Source: Desulfocapsa sp.
GTDB taxonomy: Bacteria > Desulfobacterota > Desulfobulbia > Desulfobulbales > Desulfocapsaceae
DNA length: 38,586 nt
Assembly (NCBI GenBank): GCA_021737265.1
Contig: JAIPEF010000014.1
Span: 1-38,586 of the forward strand
Direction of reading: 5' to 3'
Shown here: positions 27,504 through 36,245 of the stretch, one piece after another
How positions within the stretch are numbered: the first letter of the stretch is position 1
How the letters are laid out: each line of letters opens with the position of its first letter
The notes under the pieces: model-generated
What the model was told of the DNA's origin: nothing
Databases searched by the model: none
Seen by the model: the letters and a program-made list of their open reading frames with translations, nothing else
Translations under genes and position numbers: made by a program

Positions 27504-30194
27504 GTGACACAACAGAGCGGAAATCAATTTGATGATGATCTGACCGTTGGTATGGATGACAGCGAGTCTTTTTCTACCGGTTCTATTGATTTGTTTGAGT
27601 TTGGAGGGCATGACGAATCACCCATTGCCAGATTGAAAACGATCATTCTTTCCATTGACTGGGAAATAAATGATGACATCATGAGGCAACTTGATGATGA
27701 GCTTCTTGATTTGAGTGAGATATGGGCCGGTGATAAAATTAAACTTGTCTATATTCAGGGTTTAAGTAAAATCGGCAAGTATATCAACAGGGAGAGAGCA
27801 GGGGCTCACCAAAATGCCATCAAACTGCTTCTGACTTTTTATCATAATCTTGAGAAAATTGTTTCCTCATCTGATTCCATGTCTGAAGAGGAGAAGAAGC
27901 AGCTCCTTCTGGCAGATGTGAAAAGATTTGAGCAGTTAAAAACACAGATTGGCAAGCCTGGAGCAGGTGCTCCATCGAGACCGGCTCCTCAACAAACAGC
28001 TGCAGCAAAAAAAGAAACGAGAGAACCAGAGGCTGTAAGTCAACTGAAATTTTTGAAAGCCCTTGTGCTTGGTCTTGACTGGGAAATTAATGACAAGGAC
28101 CTACAAAGCCTCAGCGAAGAGGTTACGCGTCTTGAAACGACTTTTAGTCAGAGCAAGCCAAAACTTATTCTCCTCCAGGGTATAGGTGCGCTCACTTCAT
28201 ACATTAACAAAATGCGCGCTCAGTCCAACAAGAACACATTTAAACTTTTGCATTCATTTTATGGAGCATTAGAGAAAATAACAGGTTCTGAATTGGCAGC
28301 GGATGATGAAAAACAACTCCTTCTCTCTGAAGTTTCCAAATTTAATGCTTTCAAGGCTGAAATAGGTAAGCAACAGACTGCACCCGCTCAGGTTGTCAGT
28401 GTTCGTGCTCCTGCTGATCAGGCTGCCCCCTCTTCTGCATCTCAAGTTGATGAGACTGAAACAGAAGACACTGCTGATATCGATTCACGGCTGGATTCTG
28501 TTTTTGGTGATACTTCCGAGAAAGAAGTTTTATCTGTTGATGATCAAGACATTGCCCTCGCGGGGGTAAATGTTGAAACTGAAGCTGACGATGATTCTGA
28601 TGAGGAGGCACTTCCTTACGCTGATGGAAGCGTTGCTCCTGCACTGTCAGATGCTATTGAAGAAAGTAGTTTTAGCGTAGATAGATTAGCTGATGATCTG
28701 GCACCATCTCCAGCGTTGGAAGCTAAACCAGGAAAAGTTAAATATGATGAAGACCTCTTTCCTTCTAAAGAGGAAGGACCTGCCCCTGCATTTTCTGATG
28801 TTTCAGATACGACCAGTCCCGTTGTGGAAGATACAGTTGATGAGCAGGTTGATTCTTCAACTGGAGTTGAAGATGAAGTCCCTGCACCGGCAGCTGCTAT
28901 GCCTTTGCCTGGAGTCGATGTTGAAACTGAAGCGGATGATGATTCTGACGAAGAGTCTCTTCCTTTTGAGGAAGGTGATTTAGCTCCCGCCCTGGCAGGT
29001 ATAGGAGAGGAGCATGGCTTTGATGCTGATCGCCTGGTAGTGGAAGATGAAGTTTCAGTTACCAGTGACTTGGAAGATCGCTTAGGTGCATTTTTTGATG
29101 ATGAAGTGGAAACTTCTGCTGAGGAATGGGGTGCAGGTAAAGAACCGGGTCTTGTAGAAACTGCAGAAGAAGTGGAGCCTGCTATTGTTGAGGATATACC
29201 TCCATCAATTGTGGCAGAGACTCAAGATGATGCTCTTTCCGTAGATGAAGTCGAAGAAGAAATTCTTCCAGAAGAGGAAGAGAGCCCAATAGAAACACTT
29301 GCATTTGCTGAAGAGGGCGCTGAAGAATCAGTTACTGAGGAAATAAATGAGTTCCTGATCGACGACGAACCTGTCGACGAAATCGCAGATGAAACAGAAG
29401 AAGCACTCTCTTTCTTGGATGAAGAGGAAGAGCTTACTCCCGCTGTTGCAGAGACTGAAGAGGATTCCGAGATAATTGCTGTAGCAGAGGCAGAGGCAGA
29501 GGCAGAACTACTCACAGATGAAACTGAAGTTACAGAACCTCCTGAAGAGATTATTGCTGAAAGTGAAGCCGTTGTGACAGAAGAGGCAGTCTCCGCTCTC
29601 GATGAGGAAGAGGTTGTCGAAACACCAGGCATTGAGACCGATGAGGAAATGGCTGTCGTTGAAGATGATTCGAAAGAAATTCAGCTGAGTGCCTCAGAAG
29701 AGGAGGCTTTGGAAACAGAAGGCGAAGGAATTGAAGAAGAGGAAATTGCAGGTGATGGTGCTGAGGCAATTTTTGTCCCTGCAGAAGCAGCTGTCAGTGA
29801 AGAAGAAGAGGTTGTTTTTGAAGCAGTTGATGATGATGTACCACTTGATCCTCTTCCTGGAGAGGAATTTGTTGATGAATCATCCGAATATTCAGTTCTC
29901 GCCATTGCCATTGAATCATTGCATGACAATGTCACTGAAGATGGAGTAGAAGATCTTTATACTGAAGTCGACAGGTTGCGAAGCACTGTGACCTCCAGTC
30001 CCACAGATAAAATTTTTCTCCAACTCATTTCAACGGTTTCTCAGCACATCAAAGGTGGTGATGAAGAAACGCTATCACTGTTGGATGAAATTTTCAGGGG
30101 ACTTGTAATGCGTTCTGCAACAACTGAACATATCCAAAAACACTTACTTGCCTGTATGAATCGGGTGCTTCGTCTACAGGAGAAGGATAAGTAG
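27504..30194 (+). CDS. Large acidic protein with triplicated helical module and repetitive Glu/Asp-rich linker
   Basis: 896 aa; related segments about 39-150, about 176-289 and about 795-896; linker repeat (N/D)VETEADDDSDEE(A/S)LP at two sites. Confidence 0.9.
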   Translation: MTQQSGNQFDDDLTVGMDDSESFSTGSIDLFEFGGHDESPIARLKTIILSIDWEINDDIMRQLDDELLDLSEIWAGDKIKLVYIQGLSKIGKYINRERAGAHQNAIKLLLTFYHNLEKIVSSSDSMSEEEKKQLLLADVKRFEQLKTQIGKPGAGAPSRPAPQQTAAAKKETREPEAVSQLKFLKALVLGLDWEINDKDLQSLSEEVTRLETTFSQSKPKLILLQGIGALTSYINKMRAQSNKNTFKLLHSFYGALEKITGSELAADDEKQLLLSEVSKFNAFKAEIGKQQTAPAQVVSVRAPADQAAPSSASQVDETETEDTADIDSRLDSVFGDTSEKEVLSVDDQDIALAGVNVETEADDDSDEEALPYADGSVAPALSDAIEESSFSVDRLADDLAPSPALEAKPGKVKYDEDLFPSKEEGPAPAFSDVSDTTSPVVEDTVDEQVDSSTGVEDEVPAPAAAMPLPGVDVETEADDDSDEESLPFEEGDLAPALAGIGEEHGFDADRLVVEDEVSVTSDLEDRLGAFFDDEVETSAEEWGAGKEPGLVETAEEVEPAIVEDIPPSIVAETQDDALSVDEVEEEILPEEEESPIETLAFAEEGAEESVTEEINEFLIDDEPVDEIADETEEALSFLDEEEELTPAVAETEEDSEIIAVAEAEAEAELLTDETEVTEPPEEIIAESEAVVTEEAVSALDEEEVVETPGIETDEEMAVVEDDSKEIQLSASEEEALETEGEGIEEEEIAGDGAEAIFVPAEAAVSEEEEVVFEAVDDDVPLDPLPGEEFVDESSEYSVLAIAIESLHDNVTEDGVEDLYTEVDRLRSTVTSSPTDKIFLQLISTVSQHIKGGDEETLSLLDEIFRGLVMRSATTEHIQKHLLACMNRVLRLQEKDK

Positions 30195-30221
30195 TAGAAA
30201 AAATGTCAGGAATCATCCATG

Positions 30222-30252
30222 GGCCCGCTCTTCGGAGTGGGCCTTTTTTTTT
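30222..30252 (+). terminator. Intrinsic terminator of the Roadblock-GTPase-acidic protein operon
   Basis: GGCCCGCTC-TTCG-GAGTGGGCC followed by a T-run (UUCG tetraloop). Confidence 0.88.
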
Positions 30253-30322
30253 GGGTGAGTAATTCAGCGCGAAGTTGAAGGGGAGAGGGACTGGTCATTA
30301 TTTTTATTTTTTCAGTCAAGGG

Positions 30323-31186
30323 TTAGCGACTCATCTCAATTCCGGTCAACAGTATATAAAAAAAGAGCCAACAGAGGCTGAAGAGAAAAAAGTACCGGTA
30401 GCCTTTATTTCTTTTTTGCAAAAAGACAAGTGCGGTAAGAAAGGTTAGTGGAAACAAGACCCCAGCGACCACAGGGGGCAGATACCTGAGGAGTTCCTGC
30501 AGTCCAAGGAAAAACCATGGGCCTGAAATATGGGTGACCCCCAGATGGTCAGGTTCAAGAGGGGCTGCAACAAAGAGAGAAAACAGGAGAATGGTGACAG
30601 TGAGCAGGGTGTGGTGGTTAAAAGAGACTCTGAATTTTCTGATATGTCCCCAGGCCAGCCAACCCCATAATATTCCAAAACCAATAATGTGATTGACGTA
30701 GACTCTTTTCATACCGTTCTCGGTTATGGAGAACAGTAGATCATTTATTGATTTCCCTATATAGGGAATATCAAGCAGAATAGATTCGGCAATCATTCCA
30801 GCAGAAAAACCGGTGCTATCAGCTCGCAGGAGATACCCAGTAAAGAGGATAAGAAGTCCCACTGGAAGAGTGGCGGTGAGTATGATCCATTGCTTTCTTG
30901 AATAACTCTGGGCCTGCTCAAAAATTCCGAATAGATGACAGATACAGAAGAGGAAAAAAAGTTGACTGGAATAAAAGTGGAGTGACCTGAAATAGGCCCC
31001 AAAGGGTACCAGGAAGTCCAGGGTGGAAACAGAATAAAGTGGGGTCGCAGGGTCGTACTGCAGGGCAACAATGACACCGGAGAGAACTGAGATATAAAGA
31101 GCGAGAAGAGAATATTCTCCCCATTTCATCTCCTTCAATATATGCAGGAGTCCACCCATTTCCTTCAGATTTTCAGATGGTGACAA
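30323..31186 (-). CDS. Cytochrome b (bc/b6-type) subunit
   Basis: Paired heme ligands in SLHFYSSQLFFLFCICHLFG and VNHIIGFGILWGWLAWGHIRKF; multiple TM helices; next to Rieske. Confidence 0.85.
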   Translation of the reverse strand: MSPSENLKEMGGLLHILKEMKWGEYSLLALYISVLSGVIVALQYDPATPLYSVSTLDFLVPFGAYFRSLHFYSSQLFFLFCICHLFGIFEQAQSYSRKQWIILTATLPVGLLILFTGYLLRADSTGFSAGMIAESILLDIPYIGKSINDLLFSITENGMKRVYVNHIIGFGILWGWLAWGHIRKFRVSFNHHTLLTVTILLFSLFVAAPLEPDHLGVTHISGPWFFLGLQELLRYLPPVVAGVLFPLTFLTALVFLQKRNKGYRYFFLFSLCWLFFYILLTGIEMSR

Positions 31187-31661
31187 GGTAGCCGCCTTTA
31201 TCTTTTAATCTTTCCACCTTGTAATGAGGCAGTGGTGTTTTTGCAGGCCCATGCAAAACACGACCCTCTGGCGAAAAACGGCTCTGATGACAAGGACACT
31301 CAAGTATGTTTTTTTTTTGGTGGAAATTAATGGTACAGCCCAGATGTGTACAGCGTCTGGAGAGTGCCCATGCCTTCTCACCATTATCAAAAAGGATATA
31401 ATCAGATCCCAGATGATATCCACCGGCCGGGATGACTTTGTTTATTTCTTCTATCCGGGGTTTACGGGGTATGGAGAATCTGAGAAAACGAACGATAGGG
31501 TATAGGGCTGCGAGGCTGGCACAAATAAGAAGAAATCTACGTTTCGTTGATGAAAATTTGGAGTTTGTTGTGTCAGCCATTGGGGGATTTTTTTCTTCGC
31601 AAGTCGTCAGGTTCTTGTTTAGTGCCTGAGGAATAGTTTTCTGCGTATTTTTCCTCACCAA
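31173..31661 (-). CDS. Rieske [2Fe-2S] protein
   Basis: CTHLGCTINFHQKKNILECPCHQSRFSPEGRVLHGPAKTPLPHYKV; N-terminal TM anchor. Confidence 0.93.
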   Translation of the reverse strand: MVRKNTQKTIPQALNKNLTTCEEKNPPMADTTNSKFSSTKRRFLLICASLAALYPIVRFLRFSIPRKPRIEEINKVIPAGGYHLGSDYILFDNGEKAWALSRRCTHLGCTINFHQKKNILECPCHQSRFSPEGRVLHGPAKTPLPHYKVERLKDKGGYLVTI

Positions 31662-31698
31662 GGGATATTAAAAAAAAGCAGGTAGTTCATTCAACTTT

Positions 31699-32217
31699 CT
31701 AGGATTGTGGTGTGTTAAATAGATCAAGAAGTCGCTGGTTGACATGTTCTGGAACTAGCTCACACACATCCCCACCATGCCTGGCAGCATCTTTGATGAT
31801 GGAAGAGCTGATATATATCCAGCGAAACCCAGGCATAAGAAAGATGGTGTCCACATCACGTTTAAGCTTTTTGTTCATAAGTGCCAACTGGAATTCATAG
31901 TCAAAGTCGGAAACAGCCCGTAGCCCACGAATAATAGCCTGGGCCCCTTTATCTGCAGCATATTGAACCAACAGTCCAGATACTGTGTCGACTTCAATTC
32001 TGGAATAGTCGTGGGGAAAACATTGTTTTACCATTTCCACCCGCTCCTCCAAAGGGAAAAGCGGCTCTTTGCCAGGGTTTATTGCAATGGCAATAATGAC
32101 TTTGTCAAAGAGGTTCAAGGCCCTGTCGATGATATCCAGATGTCCCATGGTTATGGGGTCGAATGTGCCGGGATACACGGCCAGGCTCTTGGACGAATGT
32201 TTGGTAGAGAGAGACAT
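31699..32217 (-). CDS. coaD: Phosphopantetheine adenylyltransferase
   Basis: AVYPGTFDPITMGHLDIIDRALNLFDKVIIAIAINPGKEPLF; ISSSIIKD. Confidence 0.97.
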   Translation of the reverse strand: MSLSTKHSSKSLAVYPGTFDPITMGHLDIIDRALNLFDKVIIAIAINPGKEPLFPLEERVEMVKQCFPHDYSRIEVDTVSGLLVQYAADKGAQAIIRGLRAVSDFDYEFQLALMNKKLKRDVDTIFLMPGFRWIYISSSIIKDAARHGGDVCELVPEHVNQRLLDLFNTPQS

Positions 32218-32226
32218 ATTTATCTG

Positions 32227-32814
32227 TTAACTCGTTTTTACAGTGTAAAACCAGAAACCAGTATCACCATATTTTCGCTGATCTGAAAGGTGAATTCTGT
32301 TAAATGATTGAGTTAGGGTTGCTCCACTTCGTTCTTCAGCAATGATGAGAGTGGAGGAGCCGATCAGGTCACTCTTGTCAATTTCATTAAGGATCGTTTC
32401 TGCCAGGTCCTGTCCATAGGGAGGGTCGAGGAAAATAAGGTCAAAAGCGACGTCTTTGACGGTTTGAGGGAAATTCAAGTTTAAGTTTCGTCGCAGATCA
32501 TGCTTTATAATGACAGGAGTGTTGAAGAAAGCTGACCCCATACTCTGCATGCAGCTTAAACAATTCTGCTTTATCAGCTGGAGTGCAGTCTGATAGTAAT
32601 CAACAAAAACAACATATTCTGCTCCTCTACTGAGCGCTTCAATCCCTAAAGCTCCAGTTCCAGCAAAAAGATCGAGGACGCGTGCCGATTCAACTCTTGT
32701 ACCAATAATGCTGAAAAGCGCTTCCCTTGCTCTGTCAGATGTCGGGCGAATGGCTTTTGACTGACCGGGGGTTGCAAGTTTTCGTCCCCTGGCCAGTCCA
32801 CTGATTATCCGCAA
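32227..32814 (-). CDS. rsmD: 16S rRNA (guanine966-N2)-methyltransferase RsmD
   Basis: MRIISGLARGRKLATP...RPTSDRAREALFSII...VLDLFAGTGALGIEALSRGA; FLDPPYG. Confidence 0.95.
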   Translation of the reverse strand: MRIISGLARGRKLATPGQSKAIRPTSDRAREALFSIIGTRVESARVLDLFAGTGALGIEALSRGAEYVVFVDYYQTALQLIKQNCLSCMQSMGSAFFNTPVIIKHDLRRNLNLNFPQTVKDVAFDLIFLDPPYGQDLAETILNEIDKSDLIGSSTLIIAEERSGATLTQSFNRIHLSDQRKYGDTGFWFYTVKTS

Positions 32815-33843
32815 TTACTTATATTCTGCTATGAACGTTTCAGCAATCTGAACTGCATTGAGAGCGGCACCTTTGAGAATATTATCAGAAACAACCCAAA
32901 GATTGATACCATTGTCAATTGACTCATCTTCTCTGATACGGCCGACAAGGGTCTCAAATTCACCGGCACAGTCAATCGCCATAGGGTATTTTAAATCATC
33001 TGTATTATCTACCAGTTTTACTCCAGGAGCAGAAGAGAGCAGTTCTTTTACTTCGGCAGCAGTAATCTTGCTCTTTGTTTCAATATTTACTGACTCGGAG
33101 TGTCCATAAAAGACAGGCACGCGAACAGTGGTCGCCGTGATGCCGATGGAATCATCTTCAAATATTTTCCTGGTTTCGTTTACCATCTTCATTTCTTCTT
33201 TGGTGTATCCATTCTCAAGAAAGGAATCGATATGGGGGAGACAGTTAAACGCAATCTGGTGGGGATAAACAGAAGCATCCATGGACTTTCCAGCGGCGTA
33301 GGCCTTGACCTGAGAGTCGAGTTCTTCGATGGCCTTTGCTCCTGTACCTGAAACAGCCTGATAGGTGGAAATGACAAGACGTTTAATACCAACTTTATCA
33401 AGAATGGGTTTCAGAGCCACCAGCATCTGGATGGTAGAGCAGTTAGGGTTCGCAATAATACCCCGATTTGTATACTGGGCAATGGCGTGGGGGTTGACTT
33501 CCGGGATAACCAATGGAACATCAGGATCCATGCGGTAGGCGCTGGAGTTATCAATAACAACAGCACCTGCAGCTGCAGCTGCAGGTGCATAATCAAAGGA
33601 ACGGGTAGCACCTGCAGAAAAGAGGGCAATGTCAATATCTTTAAAAGCATCCTTTGATAGGAGCTGTACCTCTATTTCTTCTCCTCTGAAAAGAAGCTTT
33701 TTCCCGACGGAGCGTTCTGAGGCAAGAAGCCGCAGTTCCTTGAGAGGGAAATCCCGACGATCCAGAACATCAAGCATGGCCCCACCGACAGCTCCGGTGG
33801 CACCTGCTATAGCAACATTATATTTTTTCTGATTTTCACTCAT
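32815..33843 (-). CDS. asd: Aspartate-semialdehyde dehydrogenase
   Basis: NVAIAGATGAVGGAMLDVLDRRDFPLKELRLLASERSVGK; IANPNCSTIQMLVALKPI; STYQAVSGTGAKAIEEL. Confidence 0.96.
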   Translation of the reverse strand: MSENQKKYNVAIAGATGAVGGAMLDVLDRRDFPLKELRLLASERSVGKKLLFRGEEIEVQLLSKDAFKDIDIALFSAGATRSFDYAPAAAAAGAVVIDNSSAYRMDPDVPLVIPEVNPHAIAQYTNRGIIANPNCSTIQMLVALKPILDKVGIKRLVISTYQAVSGTGAKAIEELDSQVKAYAAGKSMDASVYPHQIAFNCLPHIDSFLENGYTKEEMKMVNETRKIFEDDSIGITATTVRVPVFYGHSESVNIETKSKITAAEVKELLSSAPGVKLVDNTDDLKYPMAIDCAGEFETLVGRIREDESIDNGINLWVVSDNILKGAALNAVQIAETFIAEYK

Positions 33844-33996
33844 GATATATCCTTTGTATAGAGAAAGTATGGTTTTAAAAACAGTGAAGATAACAAATTT
33901 TTAAATCTCGGGCAATATACATTGTTCAGCAATAAGAAAAGCGCCATAACTGTTTCAGCCTGTGGCACCATAGAAAAAAAGTGAAAAAAGTAATAA

Positions 33997-34761
33997 TCAG
34001 TGCTCTTTCTTCTTAAACGAGAGAGAGAGTTTTTTTGAAAGGCGTATTTTTCTGACAAGTCCATAAACCGGTCCTGAAGCCAGATAGATCAGGAAAAGTG
34101 AGAAAATCATTATTTGGGGTTCAGCGGCTACAAGGATAAAGAGGAGCAGGAACCCTATGAGTATCTGAAAAGGTTTGATTTTAAGCCCTGACACTTCTTT
34201 GAAGCTGCAATAGGTGTGGGTGGAGACCATCAGATAAGAGAGTAAGTATACCAGGAGGAGGAGCGATATATGCTGTACTTCACCGGTGATGCCCAGAAAA
34301 TGGCAAAACAAAACAGAGGCAGAAATCATAGCAGCAGCAGCGGGGCAGGGGAGCCCGACAAAGTTTTTTGATTCTGATTTGGCATCTTGAGAGTTGAAGC
34401 GGGCAAGGCGTAGAGAAGTCATGGCCACATACAGAAAGGCGGCCAGCCATCCGTAACGGCCATAAGGGTGCAATGCCCAGAGGAATGCAAGTACAGCCGG
34501 GGAGACACCAAAGGAAACCATGTCACAAAGTGAGTCTAGCTCAGCACCAAATTGGCTGGTACTGTGTGTCATGCGTGCAACCCTGCCATCAAGGGCATCA
34601 AAAATAGAAGCCACGAGAATGGCAATAGCCGATGTTTTGAATTCACCATTAATAGCTGAAACTATGGCATAAAAACCGCAAAAGAGGCTTGCCAGGGTGA
34701 ACATGCATGGCAGAGGGTAGAAGCGATTGTCCATGTTTTGAGAATTATCTGTCATGTTCAC
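33997..34761 (-). CDS. pssA: CDP-diacylglycerol-serine O-phosphatidyltransferase
   Basis: CDP-alcohol phosphatidyltransferase motif DALDGRVARMTHSTSQFGAELDSLCDMVSFGVSPA. Confidence 0.94.
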   Translation of the reverse strand: MNMTDNSQNMDNRFYPLPCMFTLASLFCGFYAIVSAINGEFKTSAIAILVASIFDALDGRVARMTHSTSQFGAELDSLCDMVSFGVSPAVLAFLWALHPYGRYGWLAAFLYVAMTSLRLARFNSQDAKSESKNFVGLPCPAAAAMISASVLFCHFLGITGEVQHISLLLLVYLLSYLMVSTHTYCSFKEVSGLKIKPFQILIGFLLLFILVAAEPQIMIFSLFLIYLASGPVYGLVRKIRLSKKLSLSFKKKEH

Positions 34762-34844
34762 TCTATGTTAAAGGAGAATGCGGAGGCGCAGGAGTCATAG
34801 AGACAGTGTAAGACATCTAGAGGGAAAAGTACAATGGCAACCTG

Positions 34845-35489
34845 TCATACAAGTGAGGCGATGGCTGTCTCTCCAGCACGAACTTTTTGTCCGATTTTCA
34901 CTTTAACAGTACTGCTGACAGGAAGATAAAGATCAACCCGTGAGCCAAAGCGGATGAGCCCAAACCTTTTGCCGCGTTGTACACTATCCTCCGGTTCAAG
35001 CCAGTTCACTATACGTCTGGCAATGAGTCCTGCAACCTGGACAAAAACCATGCGTTCTCCGTTCCTTGTGTCCATGATGACTCCGCAGCGCTCATTTAAG
35101 AGGGCACCTTTTTCACTATCCGCAGAGTAAAACTGTCCGGGTTTGTAGCAAATTTCTTTCACGGTGCCGTCCATGGGAATGCGATTGACGTGAACATTAA
35201 AGATATTCATAAAGATAGATATTTTGATGACCTGTTTCTGAAGATAGGTGTCATCGAAAAGCTCCTCGATAAGGATAATTTTTCCGTCAGCAGGAGAGAT
35301 TAATTCATCAAGAGATGCGGCGGTCATTCGTTCGGGATCACGAAAGAAGGCAACAACAAAGGTTGTCAGCAAAAGGGCCGGCCAGGCAAGGAGTTCATAG
35401 CCGAGGATGGCAGTGATCAGAGTCAGAAATGCAGAAAAGGCAATGAATGGATAGCCTTCCAGGGCAAGTGGGATCCTTGGACGAGTCAT
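34845..35489 (-). CDS. psd: Phosphatidylserine decarboxylase (short, archaeal/PSD-II-like)
   Basis: FFRDPERMTAASLDELISPADGKII; FMNIFNVHVNRIPMDGTV; LIRFGSRVDLYLP (FGSR cleavage motif). Confidence 0.94.
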   Translation of the reverse strand: MTRPRIPLALEGYPFIAFSAFLTLITAILGYELLAWPALLLTTFVVAFFRDPERMTAASLDELISPADGKIILIEELFDDTYLQKQVIKISIFMNIFNVHVNRIPMDGTVKEICYKPGQFYSADSEKGALLNERCGVIMDTRNGERMVFVQVAGLIARRIVNWLEPEDSVQRGKRFGLIRFGSRVDLYLPVSSTVKVKIGQKVRAGETAIASLV

Positions 35490-35674
35490 GGTGAGTTATG
35501 CCTGATTAAATGTAGGACTGACACTGCTAAAGCAGGTGATAACAAATATTATCACCTGCTTTTATCTGAAAATATTTTTCAATCTTTGTAACCCGGGAGA
35601 TTGGAAAGAAAGTCCTGGATAAGCCCCTTCACAAAATAATTCGCAAAGTTACTAAAGACTGTGAAAAGTAAAAA

Positions 35675-36157
35675 TTATTTCTTTGGTGCCCGTGCCATGG
35701 CAATGGTACCGGTGCGGACTATTTCCTTAATTCCTATGGGGCGCAGAATGTCGATAATTGCCTGGATTTTAGTCGTGGATCCTGTAACTTCCACGGCATA
35801 GGATTTATGGCTGACATCAACAACTTTCCCGCGAAAGATATCAATAATGCGCAAAACCTCTGCCCGGGTGGTGCTTTCAGCCTTGACTCGAATCAGGGCC
35901 ATTTCCCTTTCAACATACTCACCTTCACTGATATCAGTTACTTTAATGACATCAATGAGCTTGTGCAGCTGCTTGGTTATCTGTTCAACAATGTTGTCAT
36001 TACCTTTAGTCACCAGAGTAAGGCAGGAGAGGGAGGAGTCAAGGGTCTCAGCTACACTGAGGCTTTCAATGTTAAAGCCTCGACCACTGAAGAGACCAGT
36101 GACTCGGGAAAGAACTCCCGGTTTATTTTGAAGAAGAACTGAAAGCGTATGTTTCAT
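35675..36157 (-). CDS. ilvN: Acetolactate synthase small subunit
   Basis: MKHTLSVLLQNKPGVLSRVTGLFSGRGFNIESLSVAETLDSSLSCLTLV (ACT domain). Confidence 0.96.
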   Translation of the reverse strand: MKHTLSVLLQNKPGVLSRVTGLFSGRGFNIESLSVAETLDSSLSCLTLVTKGNDNIVEQITKQLHKLIDVIKVTDISEGEYVEREMALIRVKAESTTRAEVLRIIDIFRGKVVDVSHKSYAVEVTGSTTKIQAIIDILRPIGIKEIVRTGTIAMARAPKK

Positions 36158-36245
36158 CGGTTTATCCTGTGCATAGATATATGTTCATAAGGTGCCGGTT
36201 GTGACACCTTTAACTGTTTTGTTCTCGTTTTTTGTAAGAAACGTA

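Noticed and set aside
29483-29507. Short GCAGAG hexamer repeat in the acidic linker
   Set aside because: In-frame Ala-Glu microrepeat of only about four units; ordinary for such linkers.
29222-29935. Minus-strand Ser-rich ORFs (29222..29632, 29681..29935) opposite the acidic protein
   Set aside because: Direct complement of Glu/Asp/Ala-rich codons; low complexity, no RBS, no family resemblance.
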